A stretch of DNA of 6,859 nt, taken from Boseongicola sp. SB0662_bin_57. Its GTDB lineage: Bacteria; Pseudomonadota; Alphaproteobacteria; Rhodobacterales; Rhodobacteraceae. The notes under the pieces were generated by a model, which saw only the letters and a list, made by a program, of their open reading frames with translations, searched no databases and was not told the origin of the DNA. The translations under genes and the position numbers were made by a program. Numbering within the stretch: position 1 is the first letter of the stretch; every line of letters starts with the position of its first letter. The stretch covers positions 1 to 6,859 of the forward strand of contig VXPN01000366.1 of assembly GCA_009839535.1 (NCBI GenBank), written 5' to 3'. Below are positions 5,852 to 6,859 of the stretch, piece by piece.

Positions 5852-5884
5852 AAGGACAAAAACATGGGTGTTCTTAACAAATGA
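5852..5884 (+). promoter_or_regulatory. Six-codon leader frame with Shine-Dalgarno, overlapping the nucleotidyltransferase start
   Basis: AAGGA (5852-5856) is 7 nt before an ATG at 5864 that opens the frame MGVLNK and stops at TGA 5882-5884. That stop overlaps the ATG at 5881 as ATGA. The nucleotidyltransferase ATG itself has no Shine-Dalgarno at normal distance, so it may be read by translational coupling. Alternatively one base was lost in the A-run near 5879 and the gene once started at 5864. Confidence 0.4.
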
Positions 5885-6837
5885 TGGAATTCAAGGATCT
5901 GGATCACAGGATCATCAGGGAGCGCGTGGACATGACGCATGTCTGGGGCGCATGGCGCGACGCCGACGACCTGCGCCTGCACAGCTTTCTCGGCTCGATG
6001 CACTGGGAGCGCCGGAACGGGAAGGAATACCTGTACAGACGGAAGGGGAAGACGGGAAAGTCGCTCGGACCCCGCTCGGAGGAAACCGAAAGGATCTTCA
6101 AGGCGTTCACCGAAGGCAAGGCGGACAACGTCGCTCGCCTGGCGTCCCTGAAGGAAGAGATGTCGAAACAGGCCGCCATCCTGCGCACGCTGGACGCCGG
6201 ACGGCTGCCGGTGACGGCCGCGCATACCCTGCGCGTCCTTGACGCACACGGGAAACGGACGGGGCTGCGCGTCGTCGACACCAACGCGCTCTACGCCTAC
6301 GAAGCGCTGGCGGGCGTCGTCTTCAGGTCCTCGTCCACGGCGACGGGCGACATCGATTTCCTGGTCGACGACCGCAACCGGCTGAAGCTGGTCACGGACG
6401 ACGGTGACCCGACCGGGCTGACGCGGCTGATCCAGGCGAAGGTGGACGAAACCTTCCGTCCAAGACGTCCGGGCGACTTCCGCCTGACGAACGCGAAAGG
6501 CTACATGGTGGAGTTCATCCGCCCGCAGCCGAACCCCGCGTGGCGCAAGCGTCCGGGCGCCGACCCGGTCGAGGAGGGGGACGTGACCCCTGCGCCGATC
6601 ATGGGGCTTCAATGGCTGGTCAACGCGCCCGCCGTTGACGCAACGGTCTTGGACGCGCTGGGCTTCCCCGCCCCGATGCGTTGCCCTGACCCGCGGTTCT
6701 GGGCGCTGCACAAGCTCTGGCTGTCCGGTCAGGAAGGACGGCACCCGGCCAAGAGGTCGAGGGACTGGGCCCAGGGCCATGTCGTCGTGAAGCTGGTCCG
6801 CGAGCGCCTTCCCCAGGGTGCGGCCCAGATTTGTTAA
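5881..6837 (+). CDS. Nucleotidyltransferase-fold protein, GSU2403-like
   Basis: A 318-residue protein resembling the GSU2403 family of nucleotidyltransferase-fold proteins (Pfam NTP_transf_8 type). The core reads NALYAYEALAGVVF (about 135-148) followed by the metal-binding strand TGDIDFLVDDRNRLKL (155-170). Asp157 and Asp159 form the D-x-D pair that would hold Mg2+ and NTP. An N-terminal segment HWERRNGKEYLYRRKGKTGK (about 41-60) and a helical linker (64-105) precede the core. A C-terminal helical part with FWALHKLWLSGQEGRHPAK (about 280-298) follows. The start is ATG 5881 because a TAA at 5875-5877 closes the frame upstream; the neighbouring ATG at 5884 is equivalent. The end, LVRERLPQGAAQIC, looks short, as relatives as I remember them continue beyond the RERLPQ region, so a 3' truncation or frameshift is possible. 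It has its own promoter and is probably transcribed apart from the TIR gene. The substrate is unknown; the location suggests a role in defence or a toxin-like activity, which is inference. Confidence 0.82.
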   Translation: MMEFKDLDHRIIRERVDMTHVWGAWRDADDLRLHSFLGSMHWERRNGKEYLYRRKGKTGKSLGPRSEETERIFKAFTEGKADNVARLASLKEEMSKQAAILRTLDAGRLPVTAAHTLRVLDAHGKRTGLRVVDTNALYAYEALAGVVFRSSSTATGDIDFLVDDRNRLKLVTDDGDPTGLTRLIQAKVDETFRPRRPGDFRLTNAKGYMVEFIRPQPNPAWRKRPGADPVEEGDVTPAPIMGLQWLVNAPAVDATVLDALGFPAPMRCPDPRFWALHKLWLSGQEGRHPAKRSRDWAQGHVVVKLVRERLPQGAAQIC

Positions 6838-6859
6838 GTCATGCGGCGACCCGCCACTG

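Noticed and set aside
5845..6780. 311-codon open frame on the minus strand opposite the nucleotidyltransferase
   Set aside because: It is Arg/Val/Gln-rich with no recognisable motif and is explained by high GC3 of the plus-strand gene with its D-x-D core.
1..6859. CRISPR array, tRNA, rRNA or known riboswitch
   Set aside because: No regularly spaced repeats, cloverleaf-like sequence or rRNA signature was seen on either strand.

Overview
The window looks like chromosomal DNA of a high-GC alphaproteobacterium, most likely of the Rhodobacterales type. The reasons are the ccmA-ccmB pair, a biotin S-component of the alphaproteobacterial kind, and the strong G/C preference at third codon positions in most genes. 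The taxonomic call is inference; no marker gene is present.

Layout. (1) Positions 1-1174 (+): the 3' part of ccmA and all of ccmB, overlapping by GTGA. They encode the ATPase and membrane subunit of the haem-handling ABC module of cytochrome c maturation. ccmC, which usually comes next, is absent. (2) Positions 1288-1887 (-): bioY, the biotin-binding S-component, convergent with ccmB. (3) About 2170-3060 (+): a decayed IS1595-family insertion sequence. Its transposase catalytic domain is still an open frame, but the N-terminal zinc-ribbon/helical part is scattered over several frames. (4) Positions 3174-4702 (+): two overlapping genes (ATGA), a DprA/Smf-like Rossmann (SLOG) protein and a small ComF-like phosphoribosyltransferase. 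The combination resembles the ShosTA toxin-antitoxin/anti-phage pair. Their DNA looks less GC-rich than the flanks. (5) Positions 4775-5698 (+): a TIR-domain gene split by one in-frame TGA into a 65-residue N-terminal piece and a 228-residue piece carrying the TIR NADase-type domain. (6) Positions 5881-6837 (+): a nucleotidyltransferase-fold protein of the GSU2403 type, behind its own plausible promoter and a six-codon leader frame.

Taken together, a housekeeping segment (ccmAB, bioY) meets an accessory island that begins with an IS remnant and carries three sets of nucleotide-centred proteins of the kind found in defence islands. DprA-like, phosphoribosyltransferase and TIR genes run in the same direction with short gaps and could be one transcription unit, although GC content suggests the TIR gene was acquired separately. 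Several genes show start or frame anomalies: an apparent frameshift at the DprA-like start, the TGA in the TIR gene, and the leader frame before the nucleotidyltransferase. They suggest either decay of the island or translational coupling. Resequencing and comparison with relatives would decide.
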